64,000 bases of DNA from Morinoia aosen (GCA_030386875.1 CM059568.1:29010120-29074119); one strand, 5' to 3'; numbered from the stretch's first letter, positions 1 through 10,689 are shown. Numbers and translations are program-made. Notes: generated by a model not told the origin, from the sequence alone.

Positions 1-240
1 AAAACCAGGCGACATATCATTTTTAAAAAATTGTATGTCAAAAATTAGAACGTTTCGGGCCTAGACCCATCTTCAGCTAAACAATCTGAAATGACAATAG
101 TGAAAACATTAATAAACTAGATCCATTATTGACTAAAACAATCTGAAATGACAATATTTAAACCTAAACTAGAGAAACTGTTATCTCGACAGTGGCATAC
201 ATGAGAATGAAAGAAAGTGACAGGAGGATGGGGAAAGGTT

Positions 241-412
241 CTAACTAACTATGTGAAGAGGGTGAGCGCTCTGCATGTCATTAAGCTGAGGCTTTAATTT
301 TTGGATGTAGAGGGACTCTAAAATTCTAAGTTTAACTGAATTACTGGAATAACCTAATATGGAAAAGTCTGATGCAGAAATTGATGAATTGCACTGAAAC
401 TCTGTGTGAGAC
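241..412 (-). pseudogene. PLE GIY-YIG endonuclease, C-terminal end
   Basis: Reading the minus strand from about 412 gives an open stretch ending in LRILESLYIQKLKPQLND and then QSAHPLHIVS before a TAG at 241-243. The 'RILESLYI-K-KP-LN' signature is the usual end of the GIY-YIG nuclease region of Penelope-like proteins, where this nuclease primes target-site reverse transcription. The reading frame upstream is shifted, and the GIY and YIG motifs themselves are not visible, so only the C-terminus survives. The stretch is too short to have been called as a start-to-stop gene. Confidence 0.65.
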
Positions 413-544
413 CTAATTGAGGAATGGGAAGGATGGCAAAGGCGTGCACTTGTTCTATGGTTTTTGCCCTTTCGTTTTTGTTAAAATTGCGCTGCACGCA
501 GAACTTACCGATAACTTTATTATTTTGGACAGATTTCCAAAAAG

Positions 545-830
545 GATTTTGATTATGACTAATGGTTAACACTAAATGATAATCGGTTGAAATTTGGAAA
601 TGATGTCATCATTGATCAAAATGATTTAATCGTTGATAGTGATAAATATGACGAAAATAAAGGATTGTGGGAATTACTGACTAAAAAGAACCCAAACACT
701 GTAGAGATTCAGACAAGAAAACTTGACTGAAAGTATTAGTACCATTTTTGACTGAAAAGGCCTAATAAAAGCGAATAGAGGAAAAAAAGATAAGAAAATA
801 ATTAAACCTCTATATAAAAAAGTACCTGCA
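545..830 (+). pseudogene. Decayed repeat-associated ORF with GLWELL motif
   Basis: A plus-strand frame from about 560 to 730 reads into LIVDSDKYDENKGLWELLT and stops at a TGA near 730. After a shift it appears to continue as KKIRKIIKPLYKKVP near 790-830. I recognise the 'G-LWELL' then 'K-IIKPLY' layout from hypothetical proteins that recur in invertebrate genomes, but I cannot name a function. No catalytic motif is visible. It lies antisense inside the Penelope fragment, so it is either a small insertion or part of a composite repeat. Confidence 0.35.
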
Positions 831-859
831 AGGGAGCGCTGCTAGAGATGTTGATCACT

Positions 860-1029
860 TCGCCAGAGATCGCGCAGCTTCTCTGCAGAGGTATCTGGAT
901 CTGAAATTCAATGTTTATCTTACGAGGAAATCCCATGAGTACCGAACAATCTAAGAATAATTTAGCCAAGCAATTTTCAATACTTTCAGTCAATGGAACA
1001 TTAGTAAACAAATTATCGACGTCAAACGA
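860..1029 (-). pseudogene. PLE reverse transcriptase fragment
   Basis: The minus-strand translation contains SFDVDNLFTNVPLTES and then IENCLAKLFLD, matching the catalytic 'FDV-SLFTNVPL' block of Penelope-like RTs; the D in FDV is a metal-binding residue. Immediately upstream the frame runs into a run of phenylalanines. These are the translated (TTTC)n tail of the NL-B element inserted at about 1029, so the N-terminal part of this ORF is an artefact of the junction. Downstream of KLFLD the similarity is lost, probably by frameshift. Confidence 0.65.
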
Positions 1030-1130
1030 AAGAAAGAAAAAAAAGAAAGAAACCCGTTTATTTAAAAAAAGTTGACACATGAGATACATGCCAGCATATT
1101 GGCTTTTAATCATTTCTTAATCTAAGACGT

Positions 1131-1352
1131 CTTTTGACAAACGTACCATACGAGGAGTACTAATAGACCAACTATACGTGGTCTACTAATATACAAACCA
1201 TACGAGGTGTACTAATAGACAAATTATACGAGGTGTACTAATAGACAAATTAAACGAGGTGTACTAATAGACAAACCATACGAGGTGTTCTAATAGACAA
1301 ATCATACGAGGTGTACTAATTGACAAACTATCCGAGGTGTACAAATAGACGA
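1131..1352 (-). repeat. 26-bp minisatellite in NL-B 3' UTR (copy A)
   Basis: About eight units of roughly 26 bp, plus-strand consensus ATACGAGGTGTACTAATAGA plus CAAACC, with scattered substitutions. The same repeat in the same orientation relative to the element occurs in the 3' UTR of the full NL-B copy (43556-43975). It is therefore an inherited part of the element, not a host satellite. Confidence 0.85.
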
Positions 1353-1511
1353 TCAAAACGTTGCATGAAAATAGATTAACACTATCAAGGGATATATTGA
1401 GGTATGCCTCACCGGCTAGACTGCAATAGTCCAAACGCTATAATACCAAGGACTGAATCACCATTAATCTAGATTTTTCAGCATGTGTGTTCTTAATGCA
1501 ATGAAAAAATA

Positions 1512-2089
1512 TTAAGTGTCCGCTAATTTTGTTGCATATTTTTCTACGTGTGGTTTGAAAGTCACATTTTTGTCAAACCAAACACCAAGATTTTTTACTA
1601 TATCTACTGGCTCGATTTTATTGCCTCCAAATGTAAGCATAAATTTTGATGAATTTATAATCGTATTCTTTGATCCAAAAGTAATGCAATGCCTTTTAGT
1701 TACGTTAAATTTTAGGCCATTTTGGTCATACCACAACTTCAGGTTCCTTAGAAAGTTTTCAGCTTTGAATTTTATTTCTTTCAAATCTAATATCGAACTT
1801 GTCATTTCAATTTGCAATTATCATCAGCTTACATTGAGATTTTTATGTTTGCTGGCATGGTGGGAATGACATTGAAGAAGATAGAAAATAGGAGCGGGCC
1901 AAGAATTAAACCTTGAGGGATGCCAAATTTATTTGTCATGAATGGTAGCATTCTGTTATTCAAGCACATTGCATAAGAACGGTTCAGTAAGTAGCTTTCA
2001 TACCACTGAGTGTCTATTCTGATGTTCGATATTTTTCGTAGGAGTGTTTTATGCTTAGCACTGTCGAACACTTCGGAGAGATCGAGCAA
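1512..2089 (-). pseudogene. NL-B ORF2 fragment: RT palm to C-terminal region
   Basis: Minus-strand frames 2089-1829 (LDLSEVFDSAKHKTLLRKI, then IPQGLILGPLLFSIF) and 1817-1512 (AENFLRNLKLWYDQNGLKFN, then VKNLGVWFDKN) are the RT core and thumb of a Jockey-superfamily-type RT. They match the full NL-B copy closely. The YADD block lies at the break between the two frames and is lost to a frameshift near 1820-1830. The first D of the palm is present in LDLSEVFD. Non-functional. Confidence 0.75.
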
Positions 2090-2095
2090 TAAAAA

Positions 2096-2618
2096 AACAG
2101 TTTATTTCCAAAAGAGATGGAGAAGTCCCATCATTGGTTTTTAAAATATCTTAAAGTTAATACACTTAGATGATACACACACATGAGTATTGTAATACCC
2201 ATGTCACTAGTCGAAAAGAAATGATTGAGTGCAATGTACTCCTAATGTTGCTTAATCTACATTTGATGATACATGTAATTATAATTATAAAAGACAACAC
2301 AATTTCATGGACGATGCATTTTTATTGTGGGGTGAAAACACTTTTGACAGTTTATACGTACATGACATAAAACTTTGAAATTCTTGACGCCAGGAAGTAG
2401 TATTTGTTTTGCTTGTTTTGGCAGATGTTAAAAATGTCATTTCAAGGAAGTATGAAAAAAATATAAATATAAGCATGAGGACCACGAAAATTACAAGTTT
2501 TGTTTTTTCTAATTAAAATTTTTTAAAATAACGGTCATTAGTTGATAAGCATTTTATTCAAGTATAAATGGATGATCACACAATAAATTTATAGTTTTTT
2601 TAGATGGATGCTTTGTGT
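2096..2618 (-). mobile_element. NL-C non-LTR 3' end fragment (copy C2)
   Basis: This block is the reverse complement of the 3' UTR of NL-C1 (about 15960-16497). Shared landmarks are GTGTGATCATCCATTTATAC, the 'GACATGGGTATTACAATACT' stretch and a terminal AATAAA-type tail. It is inserted in copy A exactly at the LLDLS codons of the RT. It carries no coding sequence. Such short 3'-end-only pieces are typical of aborted target-primed reverse transcription. Confidence 0.7.
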
Positions 2619-2950
2619 ATTGTCTAATTTGTTCTGTTTGTTCTCACGCTGGTAATTTCTTTTTGCTTCATTCAACTCTTTCACTTCATCTGTCATCTAT
2701 TTAGCATTTCTTGACTCAACTTTCTTCGTAGTGTAAGGTGCGCGTTTATTAAGGGGTAATACAAAATTTTCATTAAACAGCGAAACTTGTAGACAGACAT
2801 CACCGGTGTTGTCCATACCTTGAAATCCGCTCCATCTGTCGAATAGCTTCTCTTGAAATATTTCAGAGGAGTGATGGTTTCTCATGCGATAGGTTGTGTA
2901 GCAGAATTTCTGCTTCTCTTTTGAAATATTGTTTCTACCTCCTCTATTTC

Positions 2951-4189
2951 CGCATCTACATCAATACTTTGTTTGTACATCTAAAAACTAACTCAATCTA
3001 TTCACAGTCACATGAAACAAATATTGACGTAACTGCTATTATTTGTACCGTATGATCAACTTAAGCGTGTCTCTTTAGAAGCAGTAGACAGTTGCCCTAT
3101 TCTAGTTCAGTTACTTCTAAAGTTTTATCGGGTAATAGATCATCTGAAATATGACGTAATCTTTTTTGATGAAGAGACAGTTCAACGAAAATTATTAAAA
3201 TGAAGAGGCAACATTCTGTTATCGACTAGCCCTTAATTTATTAGCGAATCGTCTGTTCTTTTAAACATGATTTCATTGAACAGTTTCGAGAATAAGCGTT
3301 TAAAACATCGAAAATGAGAGCGGTTCTACTCAAGCGAGACGAGTCATTATCTCCACACGCATTGCTGAGCATCGAGGTATCCTCCCGCACCAACAGGTCC
3401 CCTTCTCAGCAATATCAGAGATCACGCTAGATCACGCAGAGATCACCTCCTATTTACACGCATCCGATCACACTGTGTGCCACTTCGATTTTAAAATTTT
3501 AGCTTGGTGCAACTCTACTGATTAAAGATTGTCTAGAAGTGTTCTATTCACCCAAGAACATTTACCCTCAATAGTCGTGTTGCGCATGTACCTTTGAATA
3601 TTTCTAGTTGGGCTTCTGGTTTTGTTTCCCAATGCAATCTAATTATTCGAGTCAAAATTTGTATACGTCTATTTATCATCGGACACACTCTCTTCATAGT
3701 TGGTGATGTCAGAAATGTTAGTTTTATTGTTATTTACACACACTTATATGCATTCATTCAAGTGGAATTTCATAATTCAATCATTTGCCCATTTAATGTG
3801 CAATGAAGCGGGCCCTTCTTTTGAAATCCCTCATTTTGAAAAGCTCTAATTTCTAACCTATTACAGCTAAAAACTTCAATTTATTCTGAATTTGAAGCTA
3901 AAATCTTTTTCTAGCTGTTCAAATGACGCACAAATTTCTTTTTTACCTAGAAGAGGTGGGAGCAGAGCTCTTTTCACCAGGAACTAGGAAAAAAATTCCA
4001 TAGGTGAGTTCGTCAATTTTACTTTACCATAAGAGGTGAGGAATTGAATTAAAGAAACAGTTTCTCATACAATCCGTGAAGAGCACATTAGAATTATCAC
4101 ATTTCATAATGTGTGAATTACAGGATGGAAGCTCCTTTTAAAGCTTAAATTTTTTATCCAATGCAGGGTTCTTAAAGAAAAAACAAAAA
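2951..4189. other. Unassigned stretch
   Basis: AT-rich sequence with only short frames. The one at 3594-3806 has the low-complexity hydrophobic composition of random AT-rich DNA. I see no repeat boundary, tRNA or recognisable domain. Confidence 0.5.
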
Positions 4190-5318
4190 TGAAAACGACA
4201 AGGAAAATGTCATGCCGGCTCTGAATCAAGAAGAAAATGAGTCCCAAAATACATTGTGCGGGTTTCACAAAGGGATTCTAAGCCAAACTTCGACGTCGAA
4301 GATGAAGAGGGAGTAACGGAGGTTCAGTATAAAGAAGATACTGAATCTCAAAATACACAGTGTGGTGCCTCACAATGGGATTCTGAGCCCAACTTCGACA
4401 TCACAGTTAACACTGAAGACATTTCCGAAGAAAGCTACGAAAGAGAATGTGTGCCTCAAGATAGTGATATATAATGCAGATGACCTCTAACAGGATGATG
4501 AATCGCCTATATGTCAAAATTGAAACTTGCAACTAAAAAAAAACTGTCGAACAGAATCTGAAATATTTATCGAAAAATGAAATACATCATGGATATTATT
4601 TGAAGACAAGGTTCAAGGTTGAAAGAAATCATTGTAGCCCTGACAATATTTTTTAACCAGGATATGAAAAGTACTAGCCTCTTCTGAATGGCATGCGGAA
4701 CGTCAACATTGATTGCGTTGTAAAAATTTGTGAAAGAAATAAATATCGCAAACCCAGTTTTGCTAGGCGTCCCATTTTCAGTGTCCAAATCAAATGCCAA
4801 GCGCTATCTTGTAAGCTGGAGCAAAAAAAAAATTATTTTCACCGTCTCGAAGAATGGATAGACTTGTGCACCGTTTATTTGTTGGAAAAGGCAGAAGCTG
4901 ATAAGAACCATAAACTTACTAAGCGACAAGCCTAGTAGGATGAAAGGAGAGTTATTAGAGAGATGGTCTTGAATGTTCACTCTGATCAACTTGCCAACAT
5001 GACAGACGGTAAGAGTATGAAAAATATCTCCTCGCTGGACAACTTGAAAAAGTTGAGACAGAACATCAAGAATGCGGACAAAATGACCCAAGATAACGAA
5101 AAGGATATTCAATTAACCATTGGGATTCTTCAAGACATAGATTCAGTAGAGAATAAAATCATCACAGGTTTTTTCAAGAGCTCGACGCGATCAGGCCAAA
5201 TATTCATCTGCAATTTCAAGGACAACTGTGCGAACTTGCTAAAAGCTCCGATGTTACTCTGCATTTGTATTCCACAGGTGTTATCATTAAAGGTTCTGAA
5301 GACCAAAATTACTTATAC

Positions 5319-5893
5319 AGGGTGGTGCAGAGGAAACGCATGTTTTTCAATATTGAATTATTGGGACACAATGGGTTGAAAAGAATAAAAACAAGTATTA
5401 AATGATAGGTTTTTTTCATGCAGGTTTTGAAATTACATACCATATTTAGGTTTGAAAAATAATGTCTTTGAGATGACGTTCTTCTTGCTGGATACAAATT
5501 TGGATCCTCTTCTGAAAATTTCGGACTGCTCTCTCCAACATTTCATTCGGCACGGCTTCAATTTTCTGACGAATGGAATTCTTAAGGTCATCGAGTGTGC
5601 GAGGCTTGTTGATGTACACTTTTGATTTCAAATATCCCCACAAAAAGAAGTCACATATCGACAGGTCAGGTGAGCGAGGGGGCCAGTGAACATCACCAAA
5701 TCTTGAAAGCACATGTCCTGGGAACATTTGTCGAACCACTTCCATGGATGCTCTCGTCGTGTGAGCTGTGACACCATCTTGATACTAAAACGGCATTGTA
5801 TGGGCCGTTTGCCAACATTTGGTCAAGGTCAATACCCCCTCCCGTCGCCGCGTACTAGCGGTTCTAAAAACATGCGTTTCCTCTGCGTTTCCT
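5319..5893 (-). mobile_element. Mariner/IS630-like DNA transposon remnant
   Basis: The minus-strand frame 5745-5446 is the C-terminal third of an IS630/Tc1/mariner-type transposase (WPPRSPDL, then DFFLWGYLKSKVY and RTLDDLKNSIRQKIEAVP). An inverted terminal motif GCAGAGGAAACGCATGTTTTT occurs at the left (about 5327-5348), and its complement lies near 5868-5888. The N-terminal domain and first two catalytic acids are absent, so this is an internally deleted, non-autonomous copy. The right terminus is blurred by a second GTTTCCTCTG repeat. It interrupts the decayed reading frames around it. Confidence 0.65.
5446..5745 (-). pseudogene. Mariner-like transposase, C-terminal fragment
   Basis: About 99 codons. 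SPDL starts the motif that leads to the last catalytic acid of this superfamily, followed by the family-typical GYLKSKVY and a helical C-terminus (ERAVRNFQKRIQICIQQEERHLKD). It lacks the DNA-binding domain and the first two acidic residues, so no transposition activity is expected. The plus-strand frames over the same bases are shadows. Confidence 0.65.
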
Positions 5894-6483
5894 CTGGCGC
5901 TCAACCATTAACAGTAATTTCTATGTCGTAAAAAAATAATTCGGAGAACTGCATCGAAGGCTCGCTGTTCAGCCTCTTGCACAACTGTAGAAAAGTAAAT
6001 GGGAAAGAGCTCACACTGAAGTACAAAGCAGTCGACCCCAGTTCCTCCTATTTACACGCTATCGTAGCTGCATTCAAATTGGAGGATGCGCCTACCTACC
6101 TAGGCAGGTTGTGGATGTATTCTGACGAGTTAGAGCTGAACTGCACGAATAAACTGGCTAAAATACTTGTGCAAAGTCCATTTTATGAGGAGTATAGCAC
6201 ATAAGTGTAAGAAATACTTTCCGAACATGAAGCCCAAAGACCGTAGTATAATTAAACAAGACTTCGCCGACATGACAGAAAGCTCCTGTAAAGATGCACT
6301 ATGCAGAGTGTCCCGAAACGTGGCTAAAATATTGCTAAGCCGTTTCCTTGGCGAGAAAATAAAACCTCTCATCGACCGAAATGGCTACATTGGAACTGAT
6401 AAAGGACAGTGTCGAGTCGACCGACGCATTGGTGATGGAAGAAGCCGGAAGAGATCGTGAAAAATGTGCAGTAGGTCAAACAT

Positions 6484-8600
6484 GTGTGTTGCAGTTGTCA
6501 AACATGTGTGTTGCAGTTGTTTTCCGAGTGTGTTGCAAGAGTGGGGAATTGTTGTAGAGTTGTCGTGATGGAGGACCTTAATGCGAGAGTGGGTAATGAG
6601 GTGGTGGATGGTGTTGTTGGTAGGCATGAAGTAGCTAGGGTGAATGAGAGTGGTGAATACTTGGTGGAGTTATGTGTAGAGAGTGAGTTAGTGATTGGGA
6701 ATAGTATGTTTGATAAAAAAGCATTAACAAGTATACATATGTAAGGACGAATGGAGGTGTAATAGTGGAGAGAGCATTGATGGATTATATTTTGGTTAGC
6801 AGGGGAGTGATGGGTCGTTTGCTCGATGCGCATGTGTTCTGTGGTGAGGTTATAGGTTAAAGGTTAACATCGGCATCTTTGGGATGCTTAATTTATTTCC
6901 AATCAAGCCTGATACATACCTAAGCATTGGTTTTTCAAATGTCTTATAACTAACCCTATATATAGGACACCATGACGGTTCCCCCGTAAAGCCGGTACCC
7001 ATTTCCGACACCTGGGTTGAGTGGGGTATTGTGCTTGAGCTTTCCCTTATACCCAACGGGGAAAATCTCCGCGCCAGCGCCGGGATACGAACCCGCGACT
7101 CCAACATACGAGCCCGATCCCTTAACCACTGTACCACGGAGAGCATACAACTTGAGATGAATGAGATATCGGATCATTACTTGGTCGTTGGAAAGTTGAG
7201 AGTAAGTGGAGTGTGGGGAGGTGTAAAAAGGAGGAGTGGAAGGGAGGTGTTAAATGTAAGCAAGTTGTATGATTCTGTGCGTGAGTGTGAGTATCAGGAG
7301 AAGATGAAAGTAGAGCATAGGAGGGTGAAGGTGAGTGAGGTTGGTGGAGTGGAAGGGGAATGGAAGTTGTTTACAGATGCGGTGGAAAAATGTGCAAGGC
7401 AAGTGTGTGGAGTAAGGAAGGTTGGAGGGGGTATTAGGAAGGTTAGTGAATGGTGGAACGGAGAAGTAGGAGCGGCTGTGAGAAGAAATCGGGGGGCGTT
7501 CGAAAGGTGGCTGTAAAGGGGCAGCCAGCAAAATTTCGAAGAGTATAAGGAGAGGAAGAAAGAGGTACAAAGAATGGTAAAGAGACCAAAGAGGGTGGCG
7601 GATGAGGAGTGGGGGAGGAAGTTGGGAGGGGACTTCATGTAGAGAAGGAAGGTTTTCTGGAAGGAAGTGAAGAGAATTAGGAAAGGACAGGTGGAGAGTG
7701 AGGCAAGAGTGAAGGATGCAAATGGGAGGCTGCTAGTGGAGGATTGTGATGTGAGTAAGAGATGGGCGGGGTATTTTGAGGAACTGCTGAACGTGTAGGA
7801 TGATAGGGTTGCGAAAGTGGTAGCTGTTGGAAGTAATGTTAGAATGCCTGTGTTTGGTGAAGTGAATAGAAGTCGAATAAGAAGTGTAGAAGTGAGAGGT
7901 GCGTTGGATGTGATGAAAAATGGGAAATCTCCAGGTATGGATAACTGCACGGTTGAAGGTCTAAAGAAAGAAGGAAATGTGGTTGTAGAATGGTTGGTAC
8001 GTTTATTGAATGTGTGTTTTGAGGCTATTAAAGTGCCGGTCGATTTGAGTAGCGCGTGTGTAGTTCCGTTATACAAGGGGAAAAGTTACAGGTATGAGTG
8101 CATGCAGTAATTCTAGAGGTATAAGTCTACTGAGTCGTTGGGAAGCTGTATGGAAGAGTTTTAATTGGAAGAGTGAGAGGGATGACGGATCGTGTGCTTG
8201 CTGAAGAACAATGCAGTTTTAGAAGTGGTAGAGTTTGTGTGGATCAAATGGTTGCTGTGAGGCAGGTAAATGAGAAATACTTAGCAAAAGGATAAGATGT
8301 ATATTTGGCATTTATGCAACTAGAGAAGGCGTATGACAGAGTGGACCGTGAGGCTCTATGACAAGTTGTAAGCTTGTATGGAGTGGGTGGGAGACTTGAA
8401 TGCGATCAAGAGTTTCTACATTGATAGCAGAGCATTTGTGAGAATAGGGAATGAGGCGAGTGAGTGGTTCCCAGTTGTGACAGGTGTGAGACAGGGATGT
8501 TGATGTCGCCGTGGTTGTTTAATTTGTTTATGAATGGCCGTGGTTGCTTAATTTTTCTATGGATGGTGTGGTGAGATAAGTGAACGCCAGAGTGTTGCAT
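6484..8600 (+). mobile_element. RTE-type non-LTR retrotransposon, decayed ORF2
   Basis: The G-rich plus strand encodes endonuclease motifs (EDLNARVGNE, NESGEYLVELCV, then SDHYLVVGKL after a SINE). RT motifs follow: NGKSPGMDN, ACVVPLYKGKS, GISLLS, EEQCSFRSGR, EKAYDRVDREAL, MSPWLFNLFMN. The GDFNARVG-like start and the 'VPLYKGKG..YEC' RT are typical of RTE-clade elements that are abundant in arthropods. Here GD is replaced by ED in the endonuclease, several stops are present (for example TAG near 7641 and 7797) and the catalytic Y-DD block is not visible, so the copy is dead. It starts inside the endonuclease (5'-truncated). The strong G bias makes long open frames on the opposite strand, which I treat as shadows. 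Confidence 0.75.
6856..7148 (-). mobile_element. tRNA-derived SINE
   Basis: Reading from about 7144 on the minus strand gives a tRNA-like head starting GCTCTCCG. It has an A box TGGTACAGTGG (7126-7136) and a B box GGTTCGTATCC (7083-7093), spaced as in RNA polymerase III promoters. A body of roughly 230 bp follows. It interrupts the RTE endonuclease between EV and EISDHYL. It is not a functional tRNA: no 3' acceptor strand or anticodon arm can be folded with confidence. Confidence 0.7.
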
Positions 8601-8974
8601 ACATACTCAATACATACATATACTACTTGCATACATACTCAATCGTGTGTTTTATTCATCGTGTTTAACCTCCCGTGCAAGATAGGAGAATAATAAGCTG
8701 CAGATGCTTGATAATAATAAGCTGCAAGTGCTTGAGCGTTTCTGTGATACAGGTTCCAGTGGCACTCGAGGACAGGAATGGTACTTTAGTAACGAATATT
8801 ATCAAGACTGATTTGTTTCTTTGAGTCCATATCTTACCGAATGAAACTGGTACCATTTGGAAGGGAACAAAGCCTTCATCACAGATACGCTCGTCTCACA
8901 CCCTAGTAAATTATTGCTGTACAATATAAAATGCATTAACTCTTCAAGTAAGGGCTTCTTTATGGCCTAAACTA
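8601..8974. other. Unassigned stretch
   Basis: Contains short ACATACTCAATACATAC-type repeats (8605-8645) and a duplicated AATAATAAGCTGCA segment (about 8690-8735). No coding potential seen. Confidence 0.4.
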
Positions 8975-9152
8975 CAGGGGTTGGACAAAATAATGGAAAC
9001 ACTTAACATTTTGAAATCATTATCTTTGAACATGTTATAAACAATCAAAAGTTGAGATATTTGATATTTTTTTTGTATCTATTTGCTATTTTTTTAAACT
9101 AAATGGTTTTTATAGACATCTTAAAGAAAATTTTGTTTATAACCTTACGAAA

Positions 9153-10062
9153 ATGGCAGACCTCTCTGACTTTCAAAGAGACCAAATTGTTGGGGCTCGT
9201 AAGGCAGGTGCTACTGTAACAGAAACTGCCCTAATGTCTGACGTTTCAAGAGTTACTGTCTCAAAAGTAATGACTGCCTTTGAAAGTGAACGGAAAACGT
9301 CTTCAGCAAAGCACAGGTCTGGCCGAAAGTCGAAGTTGTCTAAGAGAGATCGTCGGACTCTAAATCAAATTTTTAAAGAAGGTCGCAAGACTGTGGTTCT
9401 TAAAATCATTGCAGACATCAATAAACACTTACGGAACCCAGCTTCCACAAAAACTGTTCGTCGGGAGCTGCACAAATCTGAATTCTACGGAAGAGCTGCA
9501 ATTAGAGAGCATCTGCTCTCAAAAACAAATGCTTCGAAGCGTTTAGAGTGGTGTATAAATCCCCAAAATTGGTCCGTCGAGCAGTGGAAAAATGCGATTT
9601 TCTCTGACGAATCATCGCTTACCTTATTTCCGACCTCCGCCCGAGTGTACGTTTGGAGACAGTCGAAAGAAACTTTTAATCCAGACTACCTTCTCCCAAC
9701 CGTAAAACACGGCGGGGGCTCTGTGATTGTCTGGGGTGCTATTTCTTGGAAATCCACCGGACCCTTATGGAAGAATTTACAGCCGAGACTATATAGAAAT
9801 TTTGGGCGACCAAGTTCACCCTATGGTTCAAGCACTGTTCCTGGAGGGAAAGACCATGTTTCAAGATGATAATGCCCTAATCCACGCAGCTAGAGTTGTT
9901 GAAGAATGGCACAAGGAACATTCTAATGAAGTTGAGCATCTTGTCTGGTCACCACAATCCCCAGACCTCAACATTATCGATCATTTATGTTCGGTTTAGA
10001 GATTCAAGTAGGAAATCGATTTATGCCGCCATCATCTCTATAAGAACTGGAGGGTGTTTTAA
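9153..10062 (+). pseudogene. Tc1-like transposase, N-terminal and catalytic part
   Basis: The ATG at 9153 begins a helix-turn-helix DNA-binding region (residues about 1-110; ETALMSDVSRVTVSKVM). The DDE domain follows: FSDESSLTLF (first acid), then after a frameshift near 9765 FQDDNALIHAARV (second acid), and SPDLNIIDHL, where the third catalytic position reads D instead of the usual E. There are 36 residues between the second and third acids by my count, which is longer than the 34 of classical Tc1. A TAG follows at about 9997, and another shift is needed to reach LEIQVGNRF. The protein stops at the X1 insertion (TTAA at 10059-10062). Confidence 0.8.
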
Positions 10063-10689
10063 GGACACCATACCAGGCCCCTGCCATGGCCCCTGTTGCT
10101 CCAATGAGCATTTTTCATGTCTTTGTCGGAAAAGGGCCCTTAGGTGGTGGACTATTCGGTCCTAAAATTTTATGGCGCTACGGACACTAGATCCCCCCCC
10201 CAGGGAGTGGGGGGTTAAGGGGACATTAATCTTTAATTTTCGATCCCATTTCGACCCCATATAAAAAGAAAACAAAACGGGAAATAGATAATTTTACAAT
10301 GTACTTTTGTTAGAAATGTTCCAAGGATTCTAAAACAGTCTTTGGTTTTGTTCTAGCATGAAAACTCAATGAGGAGATACGTTTTGAAACATAAATACAA
10401 ATGAACTAAAAAACCAACATGTCCAATTTTTTTCAAAACTAAGGCCTGAATAAAAAAATGAATGCATAAAAATTGTGTTTCTTTTCAAAAGTTGCATATT
10501 ATAGTCAAATTTCACAAGAAGACTGAAAATACAAAATTTAATAATTTGTACAAATTTTTATTTTATTTGAAAATCACAATTCACAGTATGAATATGAAGT
10601 TATGCATGTAAATTTTCGAAATAAAAATTAAAACTGCATTCATTTGCATAAATTGTCCATTATATTACACTAGAAGAACTATTTCAAGA

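Larger units (their letters stand above)
1..1029 (-). mobile_element. Penelope-like retroelement (PLE) fragment
   Basis: On the minus strand a PLE-type RT segment (SFDVDNLFTNVPL, about 1028-930) is followed downstream by the C-terminus of a GIY-YIG-type protein (241-412). A 3' non-coding tail follows, with GAAGATGGGTC...CCCGAAACG at about 45-75; that kind of motif is common at PLE ends. Gene order (RT then GIY-YIG) and orientation agree with a Penelope element. The copy is decayed. The RT is cut at about 1029 by the 3' tail of an NL-B element, so the upstream RT part is missing. A short plus-strand coding-like stretch (545-830) sits between the two PLE domains and may be a further insertion. 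Confidence 0.7.
1030..2950 (-). mobile_element. NL-B non-LTR retrotransposon copy A, 5'-truncated and rearranged
   Basis: Two minus-strand blocks (2620-2950 and 1030-2091) match the ORF2 and 3' end of the full NL-B copy at 36747-44081. The right block matches the linker between endonuclease and RT (FQEKLFDRWSGFQGM). The left block is the RT palm to C-terminus followed by 3' UTR. About 0.8 kb of RT is missing between the blocks, and an NL-C 3' end (2096-2618) sits there. The 3' end has the same 26-bp minisatellite, the same 'AAAAGCCAATATG' stretch and the same TTTC-rich tail as the full copy, which fixes the family and its 3' boundary inside the Penelope RT. Confidence 0.75.
4190..6450 (+). 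pseudogene. Decayed coding-like region of unknown identity, split by a mariner-like insert
   Basis: Several plus-strand frames look more protein-like than their surroundings. 4190-4474 is acidic, with an imperfect repeated block (ESQNT.CG.SQ.DS.PNFD, two copies). 4693-4935 is charged and helical (YFHRLEEWIDLCTVYLLEKA). 4963-5320 contains LDNLKKLRQNIKNADKM. After the insert, 5977-6204 contains YLHAIVAAFKLEDAPTYLG and 6167-6460 continues in another frame. The pieces need at least three frame changes and contain stops, so nothing intact is encoded. I do not recognise the family. It could be a host pseudogene, an old viral insertion or an element ORF. Confidence 0.4.

Noticed and set aside
802..1113. 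103-codon frame with a polyphenylalanine run
   Set aside because: The N-terminal part is the translated 3' tail of NL-B; only the part from SFDVDN is Penelope RT.
1131..1352. CRISPR-like spacing of short repeats
   Set aside because: Units are contiguous with no unique spacers, degenerate, and shared with a retrotransposon 3' UTR in an animal genome.
4567..5112. Minus-strand frames of 77 and 102 codons
   Set aside because: Antisense to the more protein-like plus-strand frames and hydrophobic in the way antisense AT-rich sequence usually is.
7083..7144. Candidate tRNA gene on the minus strand
   Set aside because: A and B boxes are present but no cloverleaf 3' half or acceptor stem pairing could be found; a SINE head fits better.
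7294..8076. 260-codon open frame on the minus strand
   Set aside because: It is the complement of the G-rich RTE endonuclease/RT region; its S/T/L/F/P-rich composition is what a G-rich coding strand gives in antisense. Same for 6498-6833 and 7250-7570.
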